Shown piece after piece: positions 1 through 6,797 of a DNA stretch of 7,500 nt. How positions within the stretch are numbered: position 1 is the stretch's first letter; each line of letters starts with the position of its first letter. The position numbers and the translations under genes are program-made. Source of the DNA: a bacterium (GTDB taxonomy: Bacteria; Desulfobacterota; UBA8473). Location: contig WOUX01000028.1 in assembly GCA_009773075.1 (NCBI GenBank), positions 10,509-18,008 of the forward strand, in the 5' to 3' direction. The notes below the pieces were generated by a model. That model made no database searches and was not told the DNA's origin. It saw only the letters and a program-made list of their open reading frames with translations.

Positions 1-746
1 GAATTGTATATAGTCTAGCAAAGTGTTTCGCTGCGTGTGCAGCAGGGACATACTTGGGATTAATCACCCCGGGCAGGATGGGTGATCTCGTGAGGGTCTT
101 TTATCTGAAGGACGATGGTTATTCTACAGGAAAGGCATCTTTTAGTGTACTTGTGGATAGGTTATACGACCTATTTGCACTTTGTTTCTTTGGGGGGATC
201 AGTCTGTTTATTTTTTTTGACTATCTTAAAAGAGTCCCAAATCTTTCCATTTTAGTTACTTTAATAGCCGTAGTCTCAATTTTCACAGCTTTCTACTTTA
301 AGGGTAAAGAGATTAAGGAGATAGTCGTTAATAGGTTTTTCACGCTAATCCCTTCCCCATATAAGAATCTCCTTAAAACAAACGTAATGGATTTTTTTGA
401 AGATGTTCGTATCTTAAATTTTAATAAGATAAATCTACTGGCTGGAATCACCCTTATAAGATGGGTGGTTATATTTGTCTTGCATTACTTGTTAGCCCTA
501 TCCTTAAGGATCGACCTATCTTTCTGGTATATATCAGCGTGTGTCTCCCTGTCTGCCTTGATCTCTCTGATACCTGTCTCAATCGCCGGGATAGGGACCA
601 GGGACGGAACATTAATATTGCTCTTTCCTTACCTGGGCTCTACTAAAGAAGCAGCCATCGCCTTTTCTTTCTTAATTTTATCTACATCCATCATTTCGGG
701 GCTTTTAGGTTTTATTTTCTGGACAAAAAGACCATTAAGGTTCTAG
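1..746 (+). CDS. Flippase-like integral membrane protein, LPG_synthase_TM (UPF0104) family, 5'-partial
   Basis: This is the C-terminal part of a multispanning inner-membrane protein of the lysylphosphatidylglycerol-synthase transmembrane family. The frame is open to the left edge (first full codon at base 3), so the TTG at 54 is internal. The visible family marks are TPGRMGDLVR soon after the edge, VDRLYDL about 25 residues later, and the late loop LIPVSIAGIGTRDG, which matches the family's Pro/Gly-rich 'lPisi-GlG-rE' signature. At least five hydrophobic segments follow one another. No soluble aminoacyl-transferase domain (DUF2156) follows, since the protein ends in a short basic tail. A role in lipid or glycolipid translocation, or as an accessory to glycosyltransferases, is therefore more likely than lysyl transfer. 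The methyltransferase and deacetylase just downstream fit an envelope-glycan or glycolipid cluster. The family call is firm; the substrate is unknown. Confidence 0.85.
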   Translation, partial: IVYSLAKCFAACAAGTYLGLITPGRMGDLVRVFYLKDDGYSTGKASFSVLVDRLYDLFALCFFGGISLFIFFDYLKRVPNLSILVTLIAVVSIFTAFYFKGKEIKEIVVNRFFTLIPSPYKNLLKTNVMDFFEDVRILNFNKINLLAGITLIRWVVIFVLHYLLALSLRIDLSFWYISACVSLSALISLIPVSIAGIGTRDGTLILLFPYLGSTKEAAIAFSFLILSTSIISGLLGFIFWTKRPLRF

Positions 747-760
747 GCTGACTACTAAAG

Positions 761-1639
761 ATGAATAGTGAGAATGTAAAAAAGTGTAACCTGTGTGGCA
801 AGGAAAACCCAAAGCTTCTGTTTTATCTTCACCATCGGCAGATTGTGCAGTGCAGGGAATGTAAATTGAGATATGTCAATTGGGAGCCCAGCGATAAGGA
901 TATCAAAAGAATGTATCAGGAAGACGAATACAGAAAAAACTGGGGCGATTCAGATGAATTGATAAGTTTAAGGGTGAATAGTCTAAGAGGCGAGTATAAA
1001 AGGATAAGTGAATATGTATCTCAGGGAAGGGCATTGGACCTGGGGTGCGCAAGAGGGCATTTCCTCAATTTCTTGAAGGAGAGAGGTTGGGATGTCTACG
1101 GGCTCGAGCTATCTGAGGAATCTGCAAGCTTTGGCAGAGATAGTTTTGGCTTGAATATTACATTGGGTACAATAGAAGAATCAGGTTTTCCCGATGAATA
1201 CTTTGATCTGGTAACTTTGTGGGGAGTTATAGCTCACCTTCAGGATCCTCAGCAAACGGTTGGCGCTATTAGCAGAGTGATGAAAGAAGGTGGGATTCTG
1301 GCTATAAATACCCACGATGAAGATTGGTTCATGACCGGGATATTCCACTTTTTGTATAGATTATTCCCTCAATTGATGCTTCCTTACCTTCAAGCAATGT
1401 ATGACTATGAACATATCTATTTCTTTTCAAGGAAAACTCTTACTGATATGTTGATGAAAAAGGGGTTTAAGGTCTTAAAGGTGTTCCCTGAAGAACCATA
1501 TTCTCTGCGGTTCCAGCTATACAATTTTCCCTGGTGGGCCAGGGTGTCAGCTAAAATAATGACGTCAGTCGATCGCCTCTTAGGTACGGGCAGAAAGATG
1601 GTAGTCTATGCCCGAAAAGACAGGAAGAAAAATGGGTGA
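761..1639 (+). CDS. Class I SAM-dependent methyltransferase with N-terminal zinc-knuckle-like motif
   Basis: This is a 292-residue cytoplasmic methyltransferase of the Methyltransf_11/23 type. Residues 9-12 (CNLC) and 31-34 (CREC) form a CxxC...CxxC pair typical of a small zinc-binding N-terminal element found in many glycan- and polyketide-cluster methyltransferases. The Rossmann fold follows. Motif I is LDLGCARGHF at 92-101. The acidic end of strand 2 is in LELSEE (about 115-120), probably the ribose-binding glutamate. FDLVTLWGVIAHLQDP (about 149-163) is motif II/III and LMKKGFKV comes late. The ATG lies 14 bases after the previous stop, with only a weak AAAG ahead of it. The 3' end overlaps the deacetylase gene by 8 bases, suggesting coupled translation. 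The context points to methylation of a sugar or lipid-linked glycan intermediate, but the acceptor cannot be read from the sequence. Confidence 0.88.
   Translation: MNSENVKKCNLCGKENPKLLFYLHHRQIVQCRECKLRYVNWEPSDKDIKRMYQEDEYRKNWGDSDELISLRVNSLRGEYKRISEYVSQGRALDLGCARGHFLNFLKERGWDVYGLELSEESASFGRDSFGLNITLGTIEESGFPDEYFDLVTLWGVIAHLQDPQQTVGAISRVMKEGGILAINTHDEDWFMTGIFHFLYRLFPQLMLPYLQAMYDYEHIYFFSRKTLTDMLMKKGFKVLKVFPEEPYSLRFQLYNFPWWARVSAKIMTSVDRLLGTGRKMVVYARKDRKKNG
1622..1627 (+). promoter_or_regulatory. Ribosome binding site deciding the deacetylase start
   Basis: AGGAAG lies four bases ahead of the ATG at 1632. The upstream in-frame ATG at 1608 has no comparable Shine-Dalgarno match and would lengthen the overlap with the methyltransferase gene to 32 bases. 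The start at 1632 is therefore preferred. Confidence 0.6.
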
Positions 1640-2690
1640 TACAATTATAGAAAGTATGGCCCTTTGGCTAGGGATTCCCTTAGAAAAAATAGAGAAGGAT
1701 ATTATGCACCAAAGGGGGATCGCTTTATTAAAAAAAAGACTCGATATCGACAGTAGATCCATTTTGGAACGACAGGCTAGAAAATTGGTCCAGATAATCC
1801 TTAACAGTGCTCCCACTCAGGCTCACTATATATTGACCGGTATCCTTAAAAAGATTCTTTTAGTAAAATGTTCAATTGGTAAAACTGGATGTAGAGACGT
1901 AAGAGACTGGGATGTAATAAAACTATACCAGGAATTAAAGAGCAATCTGAATGCTCCGGGGATAGAATGGGCCGGTGGGAAAAAGGGGGTTGTATGCATA
2001 ACTCATGACGTGGATTTTATTGAAGGGTATGATTTTGTCGAAGAATTGGTGGAATTAGAGAAGGAATATTCTATCAGATCCACTTACAACTTCTTGGTTA
2101 AAGGGAGATACAGATGTGAAAGAGGGTTATTCCAGTACCTCGTAGATAATGGCTTTGAGGTGGGCCTCCATGGTTACACCCATGATATTGCCTTAAGCTA
2201 TAGATCACCCTCTATTATAAAAAGGGATATAGAAAAAGCTTTATCTGAAATGGATTTCAGGGTAATGGGGTTTCGAACACCGGCATTATCTATCAGTAAA
2301 AACCTGTTAACGGTTTTGAAAGAGCTTAATTTCAAATATGATTCTTCTCTAGCATCCACAAGCAGCTACTGGCAGGGCGTAGAGATCTGCTTTCCATTTC
2401 GCTATCCTGGGCTGGAGATATGGGAGGTGCCTTTATGCCTTCAGGACAGTACCATGTTCAGGGATCATTCTCTGAATGATGAAGATGCCCTACAATTGGT
2501 TAAAAATATGATTGATGGGATAATAGACGTTGGAGGAGTGGCAGCAATAAATCTTCATCCATGTATTTTAAAGAAGAGAATGAATTTTTACCAGAAGCTT
2601 CTTAGCTATATTAAAGATCAACATAAAATATGGATTACTCCTGTGATTGGATTAATCGAGTTTTTAGAGAGGAGGATAGATGAAGGCTAA
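1632..2690 (+). CDS. Polysaccharide deacetylase family protein (CE4/NodB-like)
   Basis: This is a 352-residue putative metal-dependent carbohydrate de-N-acetylase. Counting from the ATG at 1632, THDVD at 124-128 is the variant of motif 1 (TFDDG), carrying the catalytic-base and metal-binding aspartates. HGYTHD at 180-185 supplies the HxxxH metal pair. FRTP at 214-217 is motif 3 (RxP). NLHP at 307-310 gives the late histidine. All expected catalytic positions are present, so the enzyme looks active. About 120 residues of basic, partly helical sequence precede the domain and match nothing I recognise. There is no signal peptide, so it probably acts on a cytoplasmic or membrane-associated precursor. 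The THDVD form resembles deacetylase-like proteins in polysaccharide and glycolipid clusters more than peptidoglycan deacetylases. It overlaps the upstream gene by 8 bases and the downstream TPR gene by 11, so it is probably in one operon with both. Confidence 0.87.
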   Translation: MGDTIIESMALWLGIPLEKIEKDIMHQRGIALLKKRLDIDSRSILERQARKLVQIILNSAPTQAHYILTGILKKILLVKCSIGKTGCRDVRDWDVIKLYQELKSNLNAPGIEWAGGKKGVVCITHDVDFIEGYDFVEELVELEKEYSIRSTYNFLVKGRYRCERGLFQYLVDNGFEVGLHGYTHDIALSYRSPSIIKRDIEKALSEMDFRVMGFRTPALSISKNLLTVLKELNFKYDSSLASTSSYWQGVEICFPFRYPGLEIWEVPLCLQDSTMFRDHSLNDEDALQLVKNMIDGIIDVGGVAAINLHPCILKKRMNFYQKLLSYIKDQHKIWITPVIGLIEFLERRIDEG

Positions 2691-3342
2691 AAGATACCTG
2701 GTCTTTATAGCATTACCTCTTTTAGTTAGTGTTACCTTCTCTCTTCAGTTGAGGCTAGATGGTATCAAAAAGGATAGAAAAGCAGTTGAGAGCCTTCTTT
2801 ACCTTCCTTCAGGGAAGTTTCTTAAACCAGCAGTACTTGGTTTTGATGAGTTACTTGCTGATTTCTTATGGATTAAAGCGGTTACCTATTTTGGGGGACA
2901 TTACCTTACAGACAAGCAATACGATTGGCTTTACCACATCCTGGATATTACCACAACCCTTGACCCCAGGTTTGAATATGTTTATGAGTTTGGGGGAACA
3001 ATACTCTCCCTTGAAGCAAACCAGATAAAAGAGAGTGTTGTATTACTTAAGAAGGGTATGGAGCATCATCCTACAGCATGGAGGCTGCCATTCCTTCTAG
3101 GGTTTATTCATTTCTACTACCTTAATGATTTCGAAACCGCAGGCCACTATATATCAAAGGCGTCATTGTTGCCAGGTCGACCTGATTTTTTACCTGCTTT
3201 AGCAGCAAGGTTTTATACTAAGGCCAATAAACCTCAAATAGCCATAGAGTTTTTAACCAGGGTATACAACAGTACCAATGATGAACGGGTAATAAGAAAC
3301 ATTGAAAAAAAGATAAAAGAGATTACAACCGGTTCAAAGTAG
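2680..3342 (+). CDS. Membrane-anchored TPR-like protein (PilG position)
   Basis: This is a 220-residue protein with a basic N-terminus and one hydrophobic segment (about residues 5-22), either an uncleaved anchor or a signal sequence. The remainder would lie in the periplasm. From about residue 55 it is built of helical pairs of TPR character: FLWIKAVTYFGGHYLTDKQ, then LDPRFEYVYEFGG, then KESVVLLKKGMEHHP, WRLPFLLGFIHFYYLNDFETAGHYI and KPQIAIEFLTRVY. Individual repeats are degenerate. The ATG has an exact AGGAGG four bases upstream and overlaps the deacetylase gene by 11 bases. It sits immediately before an ABC ATPase/permease pair and upstream of pilD, the place held by pilG in Myxococcus xanthus. 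I infer a scaffold role for the transporter or pilus assembly. No sequence homology to PilG could be tested, and the function remains unproven. Confidence 0.75.
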   Translation: MKAKRYLVFIALPLLVSVTFSLQLRLDGIKKDRKAVESLLYLPSGKFLKPAVLGFDELLADFLWIKAVTYFGGHYLTDKQYDWLYHILDITTTLDPRFEYVYEFGGTILSLEANQIKESVVLLKKGMEHHPTAWRLPFLLGFIHFYYLNDFETAGHYISKASLLPGRPDFLPALAARFYTKANKPQIAIEFLTRVYNSTNDERVIRNIEKKIKEITTGSK

Positions 3343-3367
3343 AAGAAGAAAAGTTAAAGATGAGAAG

Positions 3368-3373
3368 AAGGGG
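3368..3373 (+). promoter_or_regulatory. Ribosome binding site supporting a TTG start
   Basis: AAGGGG lies eight bases ahead of the TTG at 3382. The codon just before the TTG is an in-frame stop (TAA, 3379-3381), so no start further upstream is possible. The nearby ATG at 3375 is in another frame and stops after six codons. Confidence 0.6.
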
Positions 3374-3381
3374 AATGTTAA

Positions 3382-4314
3382 TTGATAGCCGTTAAGACTC
3401 AGGGGCTGTCCAAGGAATTCAGGACAGGATTTACAATGAAGAAGGTAAGCGCACTTCATAACCTGAACCTGGAGGTTGAAGAGGGAGAAATCTTTGGATA
3501 TATAGGGCCGAACGGCGCTGGGAAAACCACCACCTTAAAGATACTTACAGGGCTTATATATCCCACTTCTGGAAATGCATGGATTCTCGGAAGAGATATC
3601 AGAGACGTAGCCATCAAGAAGGACATCGGTTTTCTTCCAGAAGGTCCTTATTTCTATGATTACCTTACAGCAAAAGAGTTTCTATATTTCTATGGACAAC
3701 TCTTTGGCATGCGAAAGAGAGAGATAGAAGAAAAGATGGATGAACTCCTCAATCTGGTAGGGCTTAGGCATGTAAAGGATATTCAGCTTAGAAGATTTTC
3801 CAAGGGGATGCTCCAGAGGATAGGCATTGCCCAGGCATTGATCAACGACCCAAAGCTTTTACTGCTTGATGAACCCATGTCAGGATTAGACCCTATTGGA
3901 AGGGCGAAGATTAAGGAAATTATCCTTCAACTGAAAGAAGATGGAAAGACCATTTTATTTTCGTCACACATACTATCAGATGTAGAGATGTTATGCGACA
4001 GAGTTGGAATACTGACTAATGGAAAATTGACAGATGTAGGAAGCCTGGACAGTCTTTTAATACCCGAGGTAAAATCCATAGAGATCGTGACGTCCCATAT
4101 GGAAGAAAATACTATAGAGGAAATCAAAACTATTACAGAAAAGATAACTTTAAGGGATGAAAAGATGCTAATTATGGTTGATAGCGAGGAAAATAAGGAA
4201 AGGGTATTGAGAATTATCAACAGAAATAATGGGAGATTGATTTCCTTAACACCTGGAAGAAAAACGCTGGAAGAGTATCTTGTTGAGAAGCTAAATAGAG
4301 GGGTTGCCTTATGA
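3382..4314 (+). CDS. ABC transporter ATP-binding protein, ABC-2 (CcmA/DrrA-like) type; PilH-like by context
   Basis: This 310-residue cytoplasmic ATPase would power the adjacent permease. Walker A is GPNGAGKT at 42-49. The Q-loop region reads IGFLPEGP (82-89), with Glu in the usual Gln position. The signature is FSKGM (139-143) in place of LSGGQ. Walker B is LLLLDEP (159-165), followed by the D-loop SGLDP, and the H-loop histidine is 196. LPE and SKGM variants are common in this export-type subfamily and do not suggest inactivity. After about residue 225 comes a roughly 85-residue C-terminal extension (SIEIVTS..., RVLRIINRNNG...), a regulatory-domain-like tail often seen in ABC-2 ATPases. The start is TTG, forced by an upstream stop and backed by a good Shine-Dalgarno. 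The stop overlaps the permease start (ATGA). Position between a TPR protein and pilD suggests a pilus-linked exporter like Myxococcus PilH. The ATPase call is certain; the pilus role is inferred. Confidence 0.95.
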   Translation: MIAVKTQGLSKEFRTGFTMKKVSALHNLNLEVEEGEIFGYIGPNGAGKTTTLKILTGLIYPTSGNAWILGRDIRDVAIKKDIGFLPEGPYFYDYLTAKEFLYFYGQLFGMRKREIEEKMDELLNLVGLRHVKDIQLRRFSKGMLQRIGIAQALINDPKLLLLDEPMSGLDPIGRAKIKEIILQLKEDGKTILFSSHILSDVEMLCDRVGILTNGKLTDVGSLDSLLIPEVKSIEIVTSHMEENTIEEIKTITEKITLRDEKMLIMVDSEENKERVLRIINRNNGRLISLTPGRKTLEEYLVEKLNRGVAL

Positions 4315-5075
4315 AAATAAGGGCTATTATGGTCAACACCTTTAGGGAAGCTATCAGGGATAAGGTGCTGTATAGCCTTTTATTCTTTGCGCTGTTGATG
4401 ATTGGGGGATCAATCCTATTGGGCAGATTGACTATCGGCGAAAACATTAAGATTATAAAAGATATGGGATTGGCAAGTATCTCAATCTTCGGCTTATTGA
4501 TCGCTATATTTGTAGGGATTGGCCTGGTTTATAAAGAGATAGATAAAAAGACAATTTATACTGTTATTGCAAAACCCGTCCACCGTTACCAATTCCTGTT
4601 GGGTAAATACCTGGGTCTGATCTTAACCTTGCTGGTAGAGGTTAGTATTATGTCCGCTGGTCTTCTACTCCTGGTCTTGTTTTATGAGGGATATATAGAG
4701 CTTTCAATCCTTAAAGCGATCCTGTTGATCTTCTTTGAATTGATGACCATTACTGCCGTTGCAATTCTATTTTCATCTTTCTCTACCCCTATTTTAAGTG
4801 GATTATTTACTTTGGCTGTATATATAGTAGGGCACCTATCCCGTGACCTGCTTGCCTTCGGAGTCGAATCCGAAAGCGCCATGATTAAATATTCTACAGC
4901 ATTTATATACTATTCTTTACCGAATCTGGATAATTTTAATATTAAGGGGAAAATAGTTCATCAAGTGCTTGTAAGCTGGGAGTATCTATCCTTTGCCATG
5001 CTCTACGGGGTTTTGTATATATCGATAATCTTGCTTTTGTCCATGGTGATCTTTCAAAGGAGAGATTTCAAATAA
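4311..5075 (+). CDS. ABC-2 type transporter permease; PilI-like by context
   Basis: This is a 254-residue inner-membrane permease. Hydrophobic segments at about 19-38, 55-74, 100-125, 134-155, 158-177 and 228-248 give the six helices typical of ABC-2 permeases. The cytoplasmic loop YKEIDKKTIYTVIAKPVHR (about 74-92), followed by FLLGKYLG, is the characteristic coupling-helix region of the NosY/ABC2_membrane families. The start overlaps the ATPase stop as ATGA, with GAGGGG a few bases upstream, so the two proteins are surely made together and form one transporter. The substrate cannot be read. Candidates are a lipid-linked or glycan intermediate from the upstream genes, or a pilus-assembly component, as proposed for Myxococcus PilGHI. 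A hydrophilic stretch of about 45 residues between helices 5 and 6 (about 178-222) is probably periplasmic. Confidence 0.92.
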   Translation: MKIRAIMVNTFREAIRDKVLYSLLFFALLMIGGSILLGRLTIGENIKIIKDMGLASISIFGLLIAIFVGIGLVYKEIDKKTIYTVIAKPVHRYQFLLGKYLGLILTLLVEVSIMSAGLLLLVLFYEGYIELSILKAILLIFFELMTITAVAILFSSFSTPILSGLFTLAVYIVGHLSRDLLAFGVESESAMIKYSTAFIYYSLPNLDNFNIKGKIVHQVLVSWEYLSFAMLYGVLYISIILLLSMVIFQRRDFK

Positions 5076-5120
5076 AAGAAAACAATACAGATTCAAGGGA
5101 CTTAAAGTGGATGGATACGA

Positions 5121-5780
5121 ATGATAAATAGAGATATAAAAAAAAGGGTTATCGGTATATCGGCAGTAGTCCTTATAATGATCGTGATGGTATTTATAAA
5201 GGTATATTCAGGATCTATAAAGGAATATGAAAAGGGAGAAAAATCATTTGGAAAAGGGGATATTGAAGCCGCTATTGCTCATTACCAGAGATCAATACAA
5301 TGGTATACCCCTTTCAACACATATGTCTCCAGATCAGCTGAACGTCTCTGGGAAATTGGCAATAAAGCCGAAAAAAAGGGAGAGGACAACCTTGCCTTAA
5401 AGGCATACCAGGAACTTCGAAGCAGCTTATATTCTGTGAGAAGCTTTTATACCCCTTATCCTGAATGGATAGAGAGATGTAATGACAAAATATCCTCTCT
5501 GGTGGCAAAAAAGGAACCCTATTCAAAAGCGAATAAGGAAAAATCATTTGGGGAGAGGAAAGCCGAATCCCTTAAAATATTGAAGAAGGACTATGCACCC
5601 AATGTTTTCTGGTCAATACTTCTGGAGATTGGTTTTATAGGTTGGATAGGTTGCGCTATCGGTTTCATCTTTCGCGTATTTACCGGAGAAAAGGGGTTTG
5701 ATGTAAGACGGGCATTGTTATGGGGTGGGCTTATAATAATCTTCTATGCCTTATGGATAGTAGGGATGATGAAGGCATAG
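5121..5780 (+). CDS. Membrane protein with central TPR-like helical region and three membrane segments, unknown function
   Basis: This is a 219-residue protein I cannot name. One hydrophobic segment lies at about 9-29. A soluble helical region of about 34-130 follows, in which YEKGEKSFGKGDIEAAIAHY and EKKGEDNLALKAYQEL each resemble half to one TPR unit. A charged linker (130-155) precedes two C-terminal hydrophobic segments at about 163-186 and 197-216. By topology the TPR-like part would be on the outer face of the inner membrane. The ATG is 45 bases after the permease stop and has only a modest GGAT ahead of it. With the preceding TPR gene it brackets the ABC pair, suggesting a partner of that transporter. 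The motif EKSFG occurs at residues 40-44 and 140-144, encoded by a 14-base direct repeat exactly 300 bases apart. The gene is surely real; the role is unknown. Confidence 0.78.
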   Translation: MINRDIKKRVIGISAVVLIMIVMVFIKVYSGSIKEYEKGEKSFGKGDIEAAIAHYQRSIQWYTPFNTYVSRSAERLWEIGNKAEKKGEDNLALKAYQELRSSLYSVRSFYTPYPEWIERCNDKISSLVAKKEPYSKANKEKSFGERKAESLKILKKDYAPNVFWSILLEIGFIGWIGCAIGFIFRVFTGEKGFDVRRALLWGGLIIIFYALWIVGMMKA

Positions 5781-5783
5781 AAC

Positions 5784-5811
5784 AGGAGTCAGGAGTTAGA
5801 AGTGAGATGTT
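5784..5811 (+). repeat. Short heptamer array (AGGAGTC-like, about four units)
   Basis: Four successive 7-base units read AGGAGTC, AGGAGTT, AGAAGTG, AGATGTT. They fill the gap between the TPR-like gene and the small membrane-protein gene and supply that gene's AGGAG ribosome-binding match and its ATG. The last 12 bases (5800-5811) match 11 of 12 bases at 6829-6840 in the inverted-repeat element after pilD. Confidence 0.6.
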
Positions 5812-5989
5812 GGTTATTCATATTTCAATGGTAGTTGTTGGCCTTTTAATGATTGGCTGGGGGTTTTGGGCTGCTTACTATGCCAGAAGGCCGTTTAATA
5901 TAATCGGCGCTGTTTTTACCCCTGTAGGATTGATAGTCGCCTTATTAGGGGTGCTTCTAATATGTGTTCCGGGCTTCTTCTCATCTTAA
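5807..5989 (+). CDS. Small two-helix membrane protein, unknown function
   Basis: This is a 60-residue, very hydrophobic protein with two membrane segments (about residues 4-24 and 33-55) joined by a short basic loop, YYARRPFN. By the positive-inside rule the loop should be cytoplasmic. I prefer the ATG at 5807, which has AGGAG 11 bases upstream and begins 26 bases after the previous stop. The frame is open back to 5720, but starting there would overlap the preceding gene by 61 bases and add a tail unlike a membrane protein. The ATG at 5828 is possible but has no ribosome binding site. Both candidate start and Shine-Dalgarno lie within a heptamer repeat array. The gene sits between the ABC/TPR module and pilD and may encode a small subunit of the same membrane complex. 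Its sequence matches no family I know. Confidence 0.65.
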   Translation: MLVIHISMVVVGLLMIGWGFWAAYYARRPFNIIGAVFTPVGLIVALLGVLLICVPGFFSS

Positions 5990-6026
5990 GGCGTTAACGA
6001 AATTGTTCTAACATCTGAGAGGAAAA

Positions 6027-6797
6027 ATGACTTTTATCATCGAGTACCTTATCCCTTTCATATTCGGCACTATAGTTGGTAGCTTCTTGAATGTGTGTAT
6101 ATTCCGTCTCCCTAAAAAGCAATCAATAGTATCTCCATTCTCCTATTGTCCAAACTGCCATAAACCCATCAAGTTCTATCATAATATCCCAATTCTGAGC
6201 TTCCTTTTTCTAGGGGGAAAATGTAGTAATTGTAGGGAACCTATATCTTACAGGTATCCTGTTGTTGAACTGCTTGCTGGTTTACTTTCCCTGGCCCTCT
6301 TTTTAAAGTTTGGTCTTTCTCTTAGCTACTTTGTATATCTGACTTTCAGCGCTTCATTGCTCGTTATAACCTTCATAGACATTGATCACCAAATCATACC
6401 CGATGTTATTACCCTTCCGGGTATAATCCTGGGTTTTACAGTCTCTCTTTTCTTGCCCGGGATGACCTTCATGGATTCTATAATAGGTATTGCTGCCGGG
6501 GGTGGAGGACTCTTCCTGGTAGCAATGGGTTATCATCTTTTAACTAAAAGAGAGGGCATGGGGGTTGGCGATATAAAACTCATCTCCATGATCGGGGCAT
6601 TCCTGGGTATAAAAGGGGTGATACTGACTATATTTTTAGGTTCACTGTTCGGTTCATCGGTGGGTTTAGCGGTCATGATTAAAGAGAAGAGAGACCGCAG
6701 ATACGCCGTGCCTTTCGGCCCATTTTTGACTATTGGTGCATTGATCTTCCTTTTTTGGGGGGAGATTATAGTAAGACGTTACCTGTATTTGGGATAA
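6027..6797 (+). CDS. pilD: Type IV prepilin peptidase / leader peptidase, PilD
   Basis: This 256-residue inner-membrane aspartic protease removes the leader of type IV prepilins and pseudopilins after the conserved glycine and usually N-methylates the new N-terminus. The N-terminal domain (about 10-85) has GSFLNVCIFRLP and two CxxC pairs, CPNC at 41-44 and CSNC at 66-69, the zinc-binding loop of the bifunctional enzymes. The peptidase part has FIDIDHQIIPD (116-126) and GMGVGD (177-182), which hold the two essential aspartates. Later come SLFGSSVGL and PFGPFL, both typical of the family. Length and about eight hydrophobic segments are normal. The ATG has GAGAGGA a few bases upstream and follows the small membrane-protein gene by 37 bases. 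It is the natural processing enzyme for the pseudopilin downstream. Its stop codon overlaps the first bases of an inverted-repeat element. Confidence 0.97.
   Translation: MTFIIEYLIPFIFGTIVGSFLNVCIFRLPKKQSIVSPFSYCPNCHKPIKFYHNIPILSFLFLGGKCSNCREPISYRYPVVELLAGLLSLALFLKFGLSLSYFVYLTFSASLLVITFIDIDHQIIPDVITLPGIILGFTVSLFLPGMTFMDSIIGIAAGGGGLFLVAMGYHLLTKREGMGVGDIKLISMIGAFLGIKGVILTIFLGSLFGSSVGLAVMIKEKRDRRYAVPFGPFLTIGALIFLFWGEIIVRRYLYLG

Noticed and set aside
54..56. TTG at 54 as the start of the first gene
   Set aside because: The frame is open to base 3, and the conserved TPGRMGD motif lies just after the TTG, where the family normally has earlier membrane helices. The gene is truncated by the window edge.
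3375..3395. ATG at 3375 as the start of the ABC ATPase
   Set aside because: It is in another frame and reaches a stop after six codons. The TTG at 3382 has correct frame and ribosome-binding spacing, so a frameshift need not be invoked.
3400..4000. Non-consensus Q-loop (LPE) and signature (SKGM) as a sign of an inactive ABC ATPase
   Set aside because: Both variants are common in ABC-2 type export ATPases, and Walker A, Walker B and the H-loop are intact.
3927..4447. Two minus-strand open frames opposite the ABC ATPase and permease
   Set aside because: They lie wholly opposite strongly supported genes, and their translations show no recognisable domain; they are shadows.
5085..5110. GATTCAAGGGACTT between the permease and the second TPR-like gene as another octamer repeat
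   Set aside because: Only one unit (AGATTCAA) is convincing; the following bases do not keep the period, so it is at most a decayed remnant.
5990..6026. Short palindrome CGTTAACG before pilD as an operator or terminator
   Set aside because: Eight bases with no T-run or second half-site; too short to support a claim.
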